A stretch of 64,000 bases of DNA, from NCBI GenBank assembly GCA_047638695.1, contig JBLINY010000002.1, forward strand, positions 1 to 64,000, given 5' to 3'. The position numbers and the translations under genes are program-made. Source of the DNA: JAHECQ01 sp047638695 (GTDB taxonomy: Bacteria > Actinomycetota > Acidimicrobiia > Acidimicrobiales > SZUA-35). Under the pieces are notes generated by a model. It worked only from the letters and a program-made list of their open reading frames with translations, did not search any database and was not told where the DNA came from. This document shows, piece by piece, positions 43,515 to 53,160 of this stretch (its first letter is position 1; every line of letters begins with the position of its first letter).

Positions 43515-43805
43515 CTAGGCAGCGTCGTCGTCGGAGGCTTCATCGCCCTCCGCCACCGGCTCTGGCCGGATGGGAACAATTTTGGCTGCTGCGATCTCCT
43601 CGAAGGCGATCGACAGGGGTTTGCGGGCCACCGAAGTGACCTGCGGCGGGATCTTGGTTCCCAGCCCGTCGCCGAGCTGCCCAAAGTACGAATTGATCTC
43701 GCGAGCTCGCGTGGAGGCCAGGGTGCAAAGGCCGAACTTGGAGCCAGCGGCGTCCATCAGCTCTTCGACCTTTGGGGTCATCATCGTGTCGTACATCTCA
43801 GCCAT
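43515..43805 (-). CDS. rpoZ: RNA polymerase omega subunit
   Basis: 96 residues: MAEMYDTMMTPKVEELMD, the conserved KFGLCTLASTRAREINSYF and KPLSIAFEEIAAAKI, then an acidic tail. It stabilises the RNA polymerase core. In the gmk-rpoZ-coaBC order typical of actinobacteria. Confidence 0.95.
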   Translation of the reverse strand: MAEMYDTMMTPKVEELMDAAGSKFGLCTLASTRAREINSYFGQLGDGLGTKIPPQVTSVARKPLSIAFEEIAAAKIVPIRPEPVAEGDEASDDDAA

Positions 43806-43844
43806 GGGGGCAGACCTCCGAAGAGTCAGTATAGGCCGAGGAAG

Positions 43845-44417
43845 TCACCGTTGAGTGGCTTCCCTCGCGGTCATGATTACCTGATAGATCTCATCGGCAC
43901 AGTTATCGACATCTTCATTGGTTATGCGATGCGCGCCGAGTTCGGCGCCGGCGTCGGCTTCCTCGCGGGCTTTCGCCAATCGTTGTGCAACCTTGTCCTC
44001 CGGGTCGCCCCGACGCCGAAGACGATCCTCTTGTTCCGCAGCCGAAGGCGCTTCGAGAAATATCAACAGAGAACCGGGGTTCTGCGCCATCACTTGGCGG
44101 GCCCCCTGCACATCGATCTCGAGGACCAGGTCACGACCCAACGGCGCTTCGGGAGTCGGGGTGCCATAGAGGTTGCCAAGGAACTCTGCGTACTCGAGGA
44201 ATCCGTTGATTTCAATCCGTTCCTCAAAGGCCTCGCGAGTTACGAACACGTAGGCATCCTCGGCCTCACCGGGTCGCCGAGGCCGAGTGCTCCACGATCG
44301 ACTGAGCCATAACTCGGGGTGCCGTTCCACAAGGACGGCAACAACCGTTCCCTTACCGACGCCGCCCGGTCCGGAGACTACGACGACGAGCGGCTCAGGA
44401 AGCGGGGGTTCGGTCAG
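43845..44417 (-). CDS. gmk: Guanylate kinase, apparent CUG start
   Basis: The frame encodes 190 residues with P-loop SGPGGVGKGT, the GMP-binding SRSWSTRPRRPGE and FLEYAEFLGNLYGTP. The first ATG/GTG/TTG in frame is GTG 44330, downstream of the P-loop, so it cannot be the real start. Upstream, the likely initiator is CTG at 44415-44417, which overlaps the mihF stop as CTGA and has AAGGA six bases before it. This mirrors the ATGA overlaps of neighbouring genes. ATT two codons upstream is the alternative. It converts GMP to GDP. Confidence 0.92.
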   Translation of the reverse strand: MTEPPLPEPLVVVVSGPGGVGKGTVVAVLVERHPELWLSRSWSTRPRRPGEAEDAYVFVTREAFEERIEINGFLEYAEFLGNLYGTPTPEAPLGRDLVLEIDVQGARQVMAQNPGSLLIFLEAPSAAEQEDRLRRRGDPEDKVAQRLAKAREEADAGAELGAHRITNEDVDNCADEIYQVIMTAREATQR

Positions 44418-44728
44418 GAGAATTCCTTCAACAGCTTCTCGCGCTGCTGAGGCCCGAGGCCAGACAGGCGACGCGACTCGGCGATCGACAGTTCTTCCAT
44501 CTTGCGTCGGGCGGTAACTTTGCCGATGCCCGGGAGCGATTCAAGAACAGCCAAAACTTTGATCTTGGCGATCATGACATCAGCATCAGCCTGAGCCAGA
44601 AGCTCGGGAAGGGTGACCGTGCCCATCTTCAGCCGAGCCTTCACTTCGGCGCGGACCCTACGTGCGACTGCTGCCTTTTCAAGGGCGGCTCGACGCTGCT
44701 CGTCCGTGAGTTGTGGTGGGTTGGGCAT
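44414..44728 (-). CDS. mihF: Integration host factor, actinobacterial type (mIHF)
   Basis: 104 residues: PPQLTDEQRRAALEKA at the N-terminus, a central helix-hairpin-helix-like SLPGIGKVTARRKMEEL and C-terminal SRRLSGLGPQQREKLL. The family is restricted to actinobacteria and commonly lies before gmk. It bends DNA and helps nucleoid organisation. Its stop is shared with the gmk CTG. Confidence 0.92.
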   Translation of the reverse strand: MPNPPQLTDEQRRAALEKAAVARRVRAEVKARLKMGTVTLPELLAQADADVMIAKIKVLAVLESLPGIGKVTARRKMEELSIAESRRLSGLGPQQREKLLKEFS

Positions 44729-44788
44729 GGGCGAAGACTAACCAAGACATTCACAAGTGATGAGATCAGAGCCTAAGAGAGATCAGTA

Positions 44789-45514
44789 TTATTCCAGACC
44801 CGCGAAAAGTTCGCTCGCTGCCACTGCAGGGTCCTTGGCCAAGGTAACGGCTCGACCGACAACAAGAAGGTCGGCCCCAGCGTCGAGCGCCTCGCTCGGA
44901 GTTACCGCTTTCGGCTGATCGTGGCGCTCCGCACCTGCGGCGCGGATACCTGGAACGACCCGTGTGGTTCGCGGCGCCATCTCACGAATGTCCTTTAGAT
45001 CGCTAGCGGCGCAGACAATGCCACCGCAACCAGCCTCGACGGCAAGCCGCAGTCGATTAGGCACGATGTGGGCCGGAGCGTCGTCATCGCTCGTGAGAAC
45101 GGTGATGGCCAGCGCGGTCGGTTCGGGTAGGCCCGCTTGGCGAGCACCGGTCTGCAAACCGTCGACGCCGGCACGCAACATGGCAGCACCGCCGTGAGCG
45201 TGCATTGTCAGGTAAGACGCGCCCAGAGCACCGGCGACACTGGCTGACTTCCCCACGGTGGTTGGGATGTCGTGGAGTTTGATATCGAGGAAAACCTCGA
45301 AGCCTTGGTCGATCAAGGTGCCGATGGCGTCGGGCCCAGCGGCGGTAAAAAGCTCGAGCCCTACTTTGGCTACGCCGAACCACGGCTTCAGGGCTCGGGC
45401 CAGTCGGGTGGCCTCGACCAGGTCATCGACATCGAGTGCGAGCGCCATACGAGCCCGCAGCTCAGGCGATAGGCCGATGTCCTGGGCGACCGCTGCTTTG
45501 GTGCTTTCCGCCAT
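44789..45514 (-). CDS. pyrF: Orotidine-5'-phosphate decarboxylase
   Basis: 241 residues. The start LALDVDDLVEATRL and the active-site VFLDIKLHDIPTTVGK (DxKxxD) are intact, and RVVPGIRAAG and GADLLVVGRAV provide the phosphate site. It makes UMP in the last step. It lies 60 bp from mihF. Confidence 0.95.
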   Translation of the reverse strand: MAESTKAAVAQDIGLSPELRARMALALDVDDLVEATRLARALKPWFGVAKVGLELFTAAGPDAIGTLIDQGFEVFLDIKLHDIPTTVGKSASVAGALGASYLTMHAHGGAAMLRAGVDGLQTGARQAGLPEPTALAITVLTSDDDAPAHIVPNRLRLAVEAGCGGIVCAASDLKDIREMAPRTTRVVPGIRAAGAERHDQPKAVTPSEALDAGADLLVVGRAVTLAKDPAVAASELFAGLE

Positions 45515-45558
45515 CTGATCTACTCCTGTTGCTGATTTGATACCGCTGAGTTCGGTCT

Positions 45559-46488
45559 TCAGAACCGCGCTTCACCGATGAGATCAGCGAAGCAATCAAT
45601 GCCTTGTTTAGCGCACCACCGGTCGAGATCGGTGGTTAGTCGCCCGCAGGCGCGTGGATCGGCGAACGTGGCGGTTCCGACCTCGATCGCCGAAGCTCCG
45701 ACAAGGGCAAACTCGATGACGTCCTCGACGGTCGCAACCCCGCCCGCGGCCACGATCGGAAGATCGGGAATGGCTTGATGCACGAGGTGAACCGCTCGAA
45801 CCGCCAGCGGGTGAATGGCCGGTCCCGAAACACCACCTGCTCCCCCACCGAGACGAGGTCTGCGAGTGATCGGATCGATGCTGAGGCCAAAGAACGTATT
45901 GACGAGGGTGACGGCTTCAGCGCCGCCGAGCGCCGCTGCCTCGGCGATGGCGGGAAGCCCGGGTCCGACATTGGGACTGAGTTTGGCCCATCGAGGACGG
46001 CCTGCCGTCGCAGTGACGGCGAGAACTTCTTCCGTCATTGTTGGCGAGTGAGCGAACAGCTCGTTGCCTGCTTCGGTGTTGGGGCATGAGATGTTGACCT
46101 CGACCGCGACAACCGAAGCCGATGCCTTGGCCAGCTGCTCGGCCGCCTCGGCGTAATCGTCAATCGAACGTCCCCAAATCGACGCCACCACCCGAGCGCC
46201 GGCGGCCTCGAGTTCAGGAAGCTCACTAACCAACCATTGGCTGACTCCCGAGCCCTGGAGTCCCACCGAGTTGATCATGCCAGAAGGCGTCTGGTGGACC
46301 CGGACCGGAGGGTTGCCATCCCACGGAAAGGCGGCGAGTGACTTCACCACGACAGCGCCCAGCGAGCCCAGGTCGACAAACGCACCGAGCTCAGCTCCAT
46401 GGCCGGCTGTTCCCGACGCGGTCAGAATCGGCGTTGGCAACCTAAGCGACCCGACGGTGGTGGAGAGATCAGGCAGGGCTGACTCCAT
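45559..46488 (-). CDS. pyrD: Dihydroorotate dehydrogenase
   Basis: About 309 residues from the ATG at 46488 (a longer frame start at 46569 runs into carB). TVGSLRLPTPILTASGTAG, NISCPNTEAG and the phosphate segments VAAGGVATVEDV and GASAIEVGTA fit class 1 enzymes. NAD-dependent class 1B enzymes need a PyrK partner, which is not seen in the operon, so the electron acceptor is open. It overlaps the carB end by 20 bp. Confidence 0.92.
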   Translation of the reverse strand: MESALPDLSTTVGSLRLPTPILTASGTAGHGAELGAFVDLGSLGAVVVKSLAAFPWDGNPPVRVHQTPSGMINSVGLQGSGVSQWLVSELPELEAAGARVVASIWGRSIDDYAEAAEQLAKASASVVAVEVNISCPNTEAGNELFAHSPTMTEEVLAVTATAGRPRWAKLSPNVGPGLPAIAEAAALGGAEAVTLVNTFFGLSIDPITRRPRLGGGAGGVSGPAIHPLAVRAVHLVHQAIPDLPIVAAGGVATVEDVIEFALVGASAIEVGTATFADPRACGRLTTDLDRWCAKQGIDCFADLIGEARF

Positions 46489-49400
46489 GGATCGACTGCA
46501 GCGACCGAACCTGGAATGGCTGTTCTTCCCACCGAACCAGTCCGTTTGCTGCCGCCCGGGCGGCGGCAACCGTCGTCACGAGCGGCACGCCGGTCTGGGC
46601 AGCGGCGGTGCGAATGTACGCGCCATCGGCCCGGGCACCACGACCACGCGGCGTGTTGATGACAAGGTCGATCTGGCCGTCCTCGATCAGAGTGATTGCG
46701 TCGGGCCCACCTTCATCGAGTCTCGACAAGATCTGTTTCACCTCGATACCTGCCTTGCCTAGCGCCTCGGCTGTACCGGCGGTGGCGACGAACGTGAAAC
46801 CAAGCGTTGTCAGCGTGGCCGCCACCTCCATTCCCGCTGGCTTATCTCGGTCGGCCAGCGACAGGAACACCGTGCCGCCGGGGCGAAGGGAAGTTCCGGC
46901 AGCCAGCTGGCTCTTGACGAAGGCCAGGCCCGGATGAATATCAATGCCCATCACCTCGCCGGTCGAACGCATCTCAGGACCGAGAAGCGCGTCGCTCTCA
47001 GGGAACCGGTTGAACGGAAGCACCGCTTCTTTCACCGACCAGTGACCGGTAACCGGCTCGGCCGACAGCAGCCCCTCAGTGCGGAGCTCGTCAAGAGTGG
47101 CCCCGGCCATGACCCGTGCGGCGATCTTGGCCAACGGTCGCCCCGTGGCCTTCGCCACGAACGGCACCGTTCGAGACGCCCGTGGATTAGCTTCGATAAC
47201 GAAGACCTGGCTGTCCTTCACCGCGAACTGCACATTGATCAGTCCGACAACTTCGAGATCGGCCGCAATGCGCCGGGTGTAGTCCTCCAAGACTCGAATG
47301 GTTTGCTCACCCAGATTTGGCGGGGGAAGCACGCAGGCCGAGTCACCCGAGTGCACACCGGCCTCCTCGACGTGCTCCATGACACCACCAATCATGGCGT
47401 CGCCCGTCTGATCGCGAATAGCATCAACATCGACTTCGGTGGCGTCTTCGAGAAAGCGATCGACCAGAACCGGGCGTTCGGTCGACAGCCCGCCTTCACG
47501 GCCGAGCGACCCAGTGGCATCGAACGCCTTCATCACTCGTCGCAAATCGCCGTCGTCGTAGACGATTTCCATGCCTCGTCCACCAAGCACGTAGCTGGGC
47601 CGAACAAGAGCGGGGTAACCAATGCGCCCCGCGACCTCAAGCGCTCCCTCGACAGTGGTCGCTGTACCACCGGCTGGCTGCGGGATCTCGAGCCGAGCGC
47701 ATAAGGAGGCCCAGTGATCGCGATCTTCGGCCGCGTCGATGGATGCCGGTGTCGTTCCCAGCACAAGTTCAGCAGGGAGGCGGTCGGCCAACTTCAAGGG
47801 GGTTTGGCCGCCGAGACTCACGATGATGCCGGTGGGCTGCTCGGCCTCGATGACGTTCATGACGTCTTCATAGGTAAGGGGTTCGAAGTACAAACGATCG
47901 GAGGTGTCGTAGTCAGTCGAGACCGTCTCAGGATTGCAGTTGATCATGATGGTCTCGTAGCCGGCGTCGCGTAGAGCGAAGCTGGCGTGAACGCAGCAAT
48001 AGTCGAATTCGATGCCCTGCCCAATGCGGTTAGGACCGGATCCGAGAATCACGACCTTCTGCCGATCGCTCGGAACAACCTCGGACTCATCCTCGTAGGT
48101 GGAGTAGTGATACGGCGTCTTGGCTTCAAATTCTGCGGCACACGTATCGACCGTCTTGAAGGTGGCGACGACACCGACGTCGAGTCGAGCCTGACGGACG
48201 GCAGACTCTTCGCAGCCCAGCAGCTGCGCCAGCTGCGGATCGCTGAAACCGAGCTGCTTGGCTCGGCGCCATTCGGGCCTACTCAGATCTCCCAGCGCAC
48301 GCCCGCTGAGGGCAGCTCGCTCGTCAGTGATAAAGAGCATTTGGTCGAGGAACCAGGGATCAACTTTGGTCGCTGCATAGATGTCATCGACACCGATGCC
48401 CCGACGAAGCAAGGCCTCGAGCTGGAAGATGCGATCGGGCGTTGCGATAGAAGCAGTTGCCAGCAAATCGTCGTCGGACAGGTGGTCGAACTGTTCCCCG
48501 CTGTCGAGACCGAGCCAACCCTGTTCGAGCGATCGGCACGCTTTTTGGAGACTCTCCGGGAAGGTGCGCCCAATGGCCATTACCTCGCCGACTGATTGCA
48601 TCGATGTACCAAGATGGCCCGTTGTGCCGGGAAACTTCTCGAAGGCCCATCGGGGAATCTTGGTGACTACGTAGTCAATGACCGGCTCGAAACTGGCTGG
48701 CGTCACTTGGGTGATGTCGTTGGGGATCTCATCGAGGGAGTAGCCGACTGCCAATTTGGCTGCAATCTTGGCGATTGGAAACCCGGTTGCCTTAGAGGCC
48801 AACGCCGATGACCGACTCACCCTGGGGTTCATCTCGATGATGACTCGGCGACCGTCGACCGGGTCGACGGCGAACTGCACGTTCGAACCGCCCGTCTCGA
48901 CACCGACTCGACGGAGGCATGCGAATGCTGCATCGCGCATCTCCTGGTACTCGACGTCGGAGAGTGTCTGGATCGGAGCGACCGTGATCGAGTCGCCCGT
49001 ATGAACTCCCATTGGATCAAGATTCTCGATGGAGCAGATGATCACCTGGTTGTCCTTGTGATCACGCATCACCTCAAGCTCGTATTCCTTCCAGCCAGCA
49101 ATCGACTCTTCGATCAGGATCTCGGTGATCGGACTGGCGAGAAGCCCGTTGCGGGCAACATGTTCGAACTCTTCCATTGTTGCCGCCATGCCTGTACCCC
49201 GGCCTCCGAGGATGTAGGCGGGACGGATAACGATCGGTAGCCCGACCTCCTTGACGATCTTGCGAGCGTCGATCATCGCTGCGTCGACAGCGGCACCCTT
49301 GTCGTTGCCGGAGCCTCGGGCAGTTCCGCTGCGGGGGACCTCCATCCCGATTTCGATCATGGCGAGCTTGAATCGCTCGCGATCTTCGGCCGTCGCGATG

Positions 49401-49765
49401 GCTTCGGCGTCGGCACCGATGAGCTCAACGTTGTGCTCATCGAGCACGCCAGCGGCAACCAGCTCCATCGAGAGGTTCAACGCCGTCTGACCACCCAGCG
49501 TAGGTAGCAGAGCTTGAGGCTTTTCCTGTTCGATGATCCGCGTGAGGACCTCGAGTGTGAGCGGTTCGATGTAGGTGGCATCGGCGAACTCCGGGTCGGT
49601 CATGATGGTTGCCGGGTTCGAGTTGGCGAGCACGACGCGATAGCCATCTTCTCGCAACACCCGGCACGCCTGCGTGCCCGAGTAGTCGAACTCACAAGCT
49701 TGGCCTATGACAATGGGCCCGGAGCCGATCACCAGAATGGTCTCGAGGTCGTCGCGGCGGGGCAT
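46469..49765 (-). CDS. carB: Carbamoyl phosphate synthase large subunit
   Basis: 1098 residues, the full size. Two ATP-grasp halves: the first starts VIGSGPIVIGQACEFDYSGTQ, the second VILGSGPNRIGQGIEFDYCC. A C-terminal allosteric MGS-like domain (about 950-1090) follows. It makes carbamoyl phosphate from bicarbonate, ATP and ammonia delivered by CarA. It follows carA by 1 bp. Confidence 0.98.
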   Translation of the reverse strand: MPRRDDLETILVIGSGPIVIGQACEFDYSGTQACRVLREDGYRVVLANSNPATIMTDPEFADATYIEPLTLEVLTRIIEQEKPQALLPTLGGQTALNLSMELVAAGVLDEHNVELIGADAEAIATAEDRERFKLAMIEIGMEVPRSGTARGSGNDKGAAVDAAMIDARKIVKEVGLPIVIRPAYILGGRGTGMAATMEEFEHVARNGLLASPITEILIEESIAGWKEYELEVMRDHKDNQVIICSIENLDPMGVHTGDSITVAPIQTLSDVEYQEMRDAAFACLRRVGVETGGSNVQFAVDPVDGRRVIIEMNPRVSRSSALASKATGFPIAKIAAKLAVGYSLDEIPNDITQVTPASFEPVIDYVVTKIPRWAFEKFPGTTGHLGTSMQSVGEVMAIGRTFPESLQKACRSLEQGWLGLDSGEQFDHLSDDDLLATASIATPDRIFQLEALLRRGIGVDDIYAATKVDPWFLDQMLFITDERAALSGRALGDLSRPEWRRAKQLGFSDPQLAQLLGCEESAVRQARLDVGVVATFKTVDTCAAEFEAKTPYHYSTYEDESEVVPSDRQKVVILGSGPNRIGQGIEFDYCCVHASFALRDAGYETIMINCNPETVSTDYDTSDRLYFEPLTYEDVMNVIEAEQPTGIIVSLGGQTPLKLADRLPAELVLGTTPASIDAAEDRDHWASLCARLEIPQPAGGTATTVEGALEVAGRIGYPALVRPSYVLGGRGMEIVYDDGDLRRVMKAFDATGSLGREGGLSTERPVLVDRFLEDATEVDVDAIRDQTGDAMIGGVMEHVEEAGVHSGDSACVLPPPNLGEQTIRVLEDYTRRIAADLEVVGLINVQFAVKDSQVFVIEANPRASRTVPFVAKATGRPLAKIAARVMAGATLDELRTEGLLSAEPVTGHWSVKEAVLPFNRFPESDALLGPEMRSTGEVMGIDIHPGLAFVKSQLAAGTSLRPGGTVFLSLADRDKPAGMEVAATLTTLGFTFVATAGTAEALGKAGIEVKQILSRLDEGGPDAITLIEDGQIDLVINTPRGRGARADGAYIRTAAAQTGVPLVTTVAAARAAANGLVRWEEQPFQVRSLQSIHGVSPA

Positions 49766-49766
49766 A

Positions 49767-50867
49767 TCAGTTGGCCTTCCGGGTCATCAGTTCATCGAAC
49801 CGATCGAACAAATAGAGGCTGTCGTGCGGACCAGGGCTGGCCTCGGGATGGTGCTGCACACTGAACGCAGGCGCTTCGCGCAGCGCCATTCCCTCGCATA
49901 CTCCGTCATTCAGATTGATATGGGTGACATCGGCGACGTCGCTGATCGACTCGCCAAGCACGGCGAAATTGTGATTCTGGCTCGTGATCTCGACCTTGCC
50001 CGTCGTCTCGTCTCGGACCGGATGATTGGCGCCATGGTGGCCAAAGGAGAGCTTCTCGACCGAACCGCCAACCGCCAACGACAAAATCTGATGGCCCAGG
50101 CAAATACCGAAGATCGGTACCTGATCAATCAGCTCCTGGACAGCAGCGATGCCCGTCGGCACCATCTCAGGGTCGCCGGGACCGTTCGAGAGGAAGACCC
50201 CGGCTGGGTTCCGAGCCAGGACATCGGCCGCAGATGTGGTCGCAGGCACAATCTCGACCGTGCCGAGCGAGCTGAGGTGCTGGATGATCGAGGTCTTGAT
50301 GCCGAAGTCGTAGGCCACGATCAACCGATCCGAAGGACCGGTGGATTCCACCCGATACGGCGCCGCAGTGGTGACCTGAGCAACAAGATCGACACCGGCC
50401 GTGCCTGGCTCCGCAGCAGCGGCCTGCTTTAGCCCTGCCTCATCGACCGCGTGCTCTCCCTCGGTGGGACCAAATGCTCCGGGAAGGGCGCCCGATGTGC
50501 GAAGAATGCGAGTGAGGCGGCGGGTATCGATGCCGCCGATCCCGGCAAGCCCGCGATCACGAAGGAAGGTCTCGAGATGATCCGTTGCCCGGAAGTTCGA
50601 ATGTCGACGAGTGAGGTCGCGAACAATCACGCCCCGAGCGAACGAACCACTGCTTTCGTTGTCGGCATCGGTAACGCCGTAGTTGCCGATGTGGGGGTAA
50701 GTAAAGGTGATGATCTGACCGGCATACGACGGGTCGCTGAGTACTTCCTGGTACCCCGTCAGCGCGGTGTTGAATACGACCTCCCCGGACGCGATGCCCT
50801 GCGGAGCACCGAACATCTCACCCTCGAATGTGCTGCCATCGGCTAACACCAACGCGCCGGCGATCAT
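49767..50867 (-). CDS. carA: Carbamoyl phosphate synthase small subunit
   Basis: 366 residues. The glutaminase domain shows the catalytic Cys in VPIFGICLGHQILSLAVGG and the His/Glu region VQHHPEASPGPHDS. The N-terminal domain has VFNTALTGYQEVLSDPSYAGQI. It supplies ammonia to CarB. It overlaps pyrC by 4 bp. Confidence 0.97.
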   Translation of the reverse strand: MIAGALVLADGSTFEGEMFGAPQGIASGEVVFNTALTGYQEVLSDPSYAGQIITFTYPHIGNYGVTDADNESSGSFARGVIVRDLTRRHSNFRATDHLETFLRDRGLAGIGGIDTRRLTRILRTSGALPGAFGPTEGEHAVDEAGLKQAAAAEPGTAGVDLVAQVTTAAPYRVESTGPSDRLIVAYDFGIKTSIIQHLSSLGTVEIVPATTSAADVLARNPAGVFLSNGPGDPEMVPTGIAAVQELIDQVPIFGICLGHQILSLAVGGSVEKLSFGHHGANHPVRDETTGKVEITSQNHNFAVLGESISDVADVTHINLNDGVCEGMALREAPAFSVQHHPEASPGPHDSLYLFDRFDELMTRKAN

Positions 50868-52162
50868 CGAGTTGCCTCGCCGTCGACCACGACCACCTCA
50901 CCATTGAACACTGTGTGTCGTACCTTCCCTGTCAGTTCGCGTCCCTCAAAGGGTGTGTTGACTGCCTTGCTAGCCATCTCCCGACCCGAGACCACCCACC
51001 GAATGTCCGGGTCGATGATCGCCAGGTTCGCCGGATTGCCATCTTCCACCGGCCGACCATGTCGGCCGGACATCCCGGCGATGGCTGCCGGCCGCCAAGA
51101 AAGGAGGGCCAGGATCTCGGCGAGAGGAAGATCGAGTTCATCCAACGCGATGGCCAGAGCTGTTTCGAGTCCGAGCATTCCGGGCGGAGCCTGATCGAAC
51201 GGTCGCTCCTTCGCATCGGGCGTGTGCGGAGCGTGGTCGGTTGCGATGGCATCAATCGTGCCGTCGGCCAGACCTTCCTTGATAGCCAGAACGTCGGCTG
51301 CGGTCCGAAGCGGAGGATGAACCTTGAAGTTGGCATCGTAAGTAGCGCACGCTGCATCAGTAAGCGAGAAATGATGGGGTGTTGCCTCCGCCGTGACCGG
51401 CAGCCCACCGGCCTTGGCCGCCCGGACCATGCCGACACTTCCGGCGGTGGAGAGATGCTGGAAATGGACACGCACGCCGGTGAGCCTGGCCAAAGCGATA
51501 TCGCGCATCACCATCAGTTCTTCGGCCTCCGACGGCTGGCCGCCGAGACCCAACCGCGATGACCATTCGCCCTCATGCATCACGCCGCCTTCGGTCAGGG
51601 CCGACACCTCACAATGCTGGGCAAGAACAAATTGCACGCCGTCGTTCGAGCGGAGACTACCGGCGTACTCGAGGGCGCGGCGCATGAAGTTGTCGTCCTG
51701 CACACCCGTGCCGTCGTCGGTAAACATCCGAACGCCCAAATGGGCGAGCTCGCCCATTGGCGACAAGGCGTCGCCCGCTCTACCGATGCTGATCGCGGCC
51801 GAAGGTTTCACTTCACACAGCGCCGAGCGGCTCAAGGCCAGAACGTCGTTGATGACCGCGGCCGAGTCCATACAGGGATCGGTGTTCGGCATGGCGACCA
51901 CCCCGGTGAACCCACCTCTAGCTGCCCCCCGGCTGCCCGACTCGATGGTTTCGGCCGCTTCGCCGCCTGGCTGCCGCAGATGAACGTGAAGATCGACGAA
52001 GCCAGGCGAAACGACGCAGCCCGACACATCGATGACTCGTTCCGCCGTCAGATCAGGACCGACACGGGTGATCAAGCCACTCGTGTCGTCAACTTCGATA
52101 TCGCCGGACCGCTCACCGAGTTGATCGATAATTCGTCCGCCTTTGAAGACCGTGGTGGTCAA
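50864..52162 (-). CDS. pyrC: Dihydroorotase, class I
   Basis: 432 residues. The zinc motif VDLHVHLRQPGGE, a later histidine in FQHLS and the catalytic Asp in ATDHAPHT are intact, as expected for class I dihydroorotase. It cyclises carbamoyl aspartate. ATGA overlaps on both sides. Confidence 0.96.
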   Translation of the reverse strand: MTTTVFKGGRIIDQLGERSGDIEVDDTSGLITRVGPDLTAERVIDVSGCVVSPGFVDLHVHLRQPGGEAAETIESGSRGAARGGFTGVVAMPNTDPCMDSAAVINDVLALSRSALCEVKPSAAISIGRAGDALSPMGELAHLGVRMFTDDGTGVQDDNFMRRALEYAGSLRSNDGVQFVLAQHCEVSALTEGGVMHEGEWSSRLGLGGQPSEAEELMVMRDIALARLTGVRVHFQHLSTAGSVGMVRAAKAGGLPVTAEATPHHFSLTDAACATYDANFKVHPPLRTAADVLAIKEGLADGTIDAIATDHAPHTPDAKERPFDQAPPGMLGLETALAIALDELDLPLAEILALLSWRPAAIAGMSGRHGRPVEDGNPANLAIIDPDIRWVVSGREMASKAVNTPFEGRELTGKVRHTVFNGEVVVVDGEATR

Positions 52163-53160
52163 CGCTTCACTCCTGGTTCGTTCTTTTCGTCTGCATTCGA
52201 TTGGTCGGCCGCGAGATCCTCAGCCATCTCGGCCTCCGCCAGGCTGGCCTGGGCCCGCGCTCCAACGACCGAGAACAACACTGCCATCCGCACCGGTACC
52301 CCGTGGGCCACCTGGTCGAGCACAACCGAACGAGGATCGTCGGCGACCTCGGCATCGATCTCGACACCCCGATTCATCGGACCCGGATGCATGATCAGCG
52401 CATCAGGCCGCAGCCTGGTCGCTCGCTCGGTTGTGAGCCCAAAGAGGTGGCGATACTCGCGGTCGCTCGGCAGCAGCGCTTGGTTCATCCGCTCGTGCTG
52501 GATGCGGAGGAGATAGACAACATCGAGATCGGGCAAAATCCGGTCGAGGTCGGGCTCGACCTTCACCGGCCAACCCTCGAGGCTCGGAGGCAGCAACGTG
52601 CGGGGTGCAACAAGCACCACCTCGGCCCCCAGCTTGGTGAAAGCGTCCGCGTTCGACCTCGCCACTCGTGAATGCTGGATGTCACCGCAAATGGCGATGC
52701 GTTTGCCCTCGAGATCCCCAAGACGATGCTGAATCGTGTACGCATCGAGCAGCGCCTGGGTTGGGTGCTGGTGCCAGCCATCGCCGGCGTTGACGATCGA
52801 GGCGTCGGTCCATCCCGCTATTTGCTGCGGGACACCGGAGCTGCCGTGACGGACGACAATGGCGTCGACCCCCATGGCGCTGATGGTCTCGATCGTGTCT
52901 CGAAGTGACTCGCCTTTTTTCAACGACGACGACCCCGCCGCGAAGTTGACGACGTCGGCAGACAAGCGGCGAGCAGCAAGGTCGAAGCTGGTACGAGTTC
53001 GCGTCGAGTCTTCAAAAAAGGCGAGCACGATGGTGCGACCGCGAAGGGCCGGAACTTTCGGGACATCGCGTTTCTGGGTTTGGGCGAACTGTTCAGTGAG
53101 ATCGAGCAACTGGCGCAGATCGTCGGCCGTGAGCTCGCCGATCGAGATCAGATGCCTCAT
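52159..53160 (-). CDS. pyrB: Aspartate carbamoyltransferase
   Basis: 333 residues with the carbamoyl-phosphate motif FFEDSTRTRTSF, the HPTQALLDAYTI segment and HPGPMNRGVEI. It catalyses the first committed step of UMP synthesis. No pyrI-like regulatory subunit is present. ATGA overlaps on both sides. Confidence 0.97.
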   Translation of the reverse strand: MRHLISIGELTADDLRQLLDLTEQFAQTQKRDVPKVPALRGRTIVLAFFEDSTRTRTSFDLAARRLSADVVNFAAGSSSLKKGESLRDTIETISAMGVDAIVVRHGSSGVPQQIAGWTDASIVNAGDGWHQHPTQALLDAYTIQHRLGDLEGKRIAICGDIQHSRVARSNADAFTKLGAEVVLVAPRTLLPPSLEGWPVKVEPDLDRILPDLDVVYLLRIQHERMNQALLPSDREYRHLFGLTTERATRLRPDALIMHPGPMNRGVEIDAEVADDPRSVVLDQVAHGVPVRMAVLFSVVGARAQASLAEAEMAEDLAADQSNADEKNEPGVKR

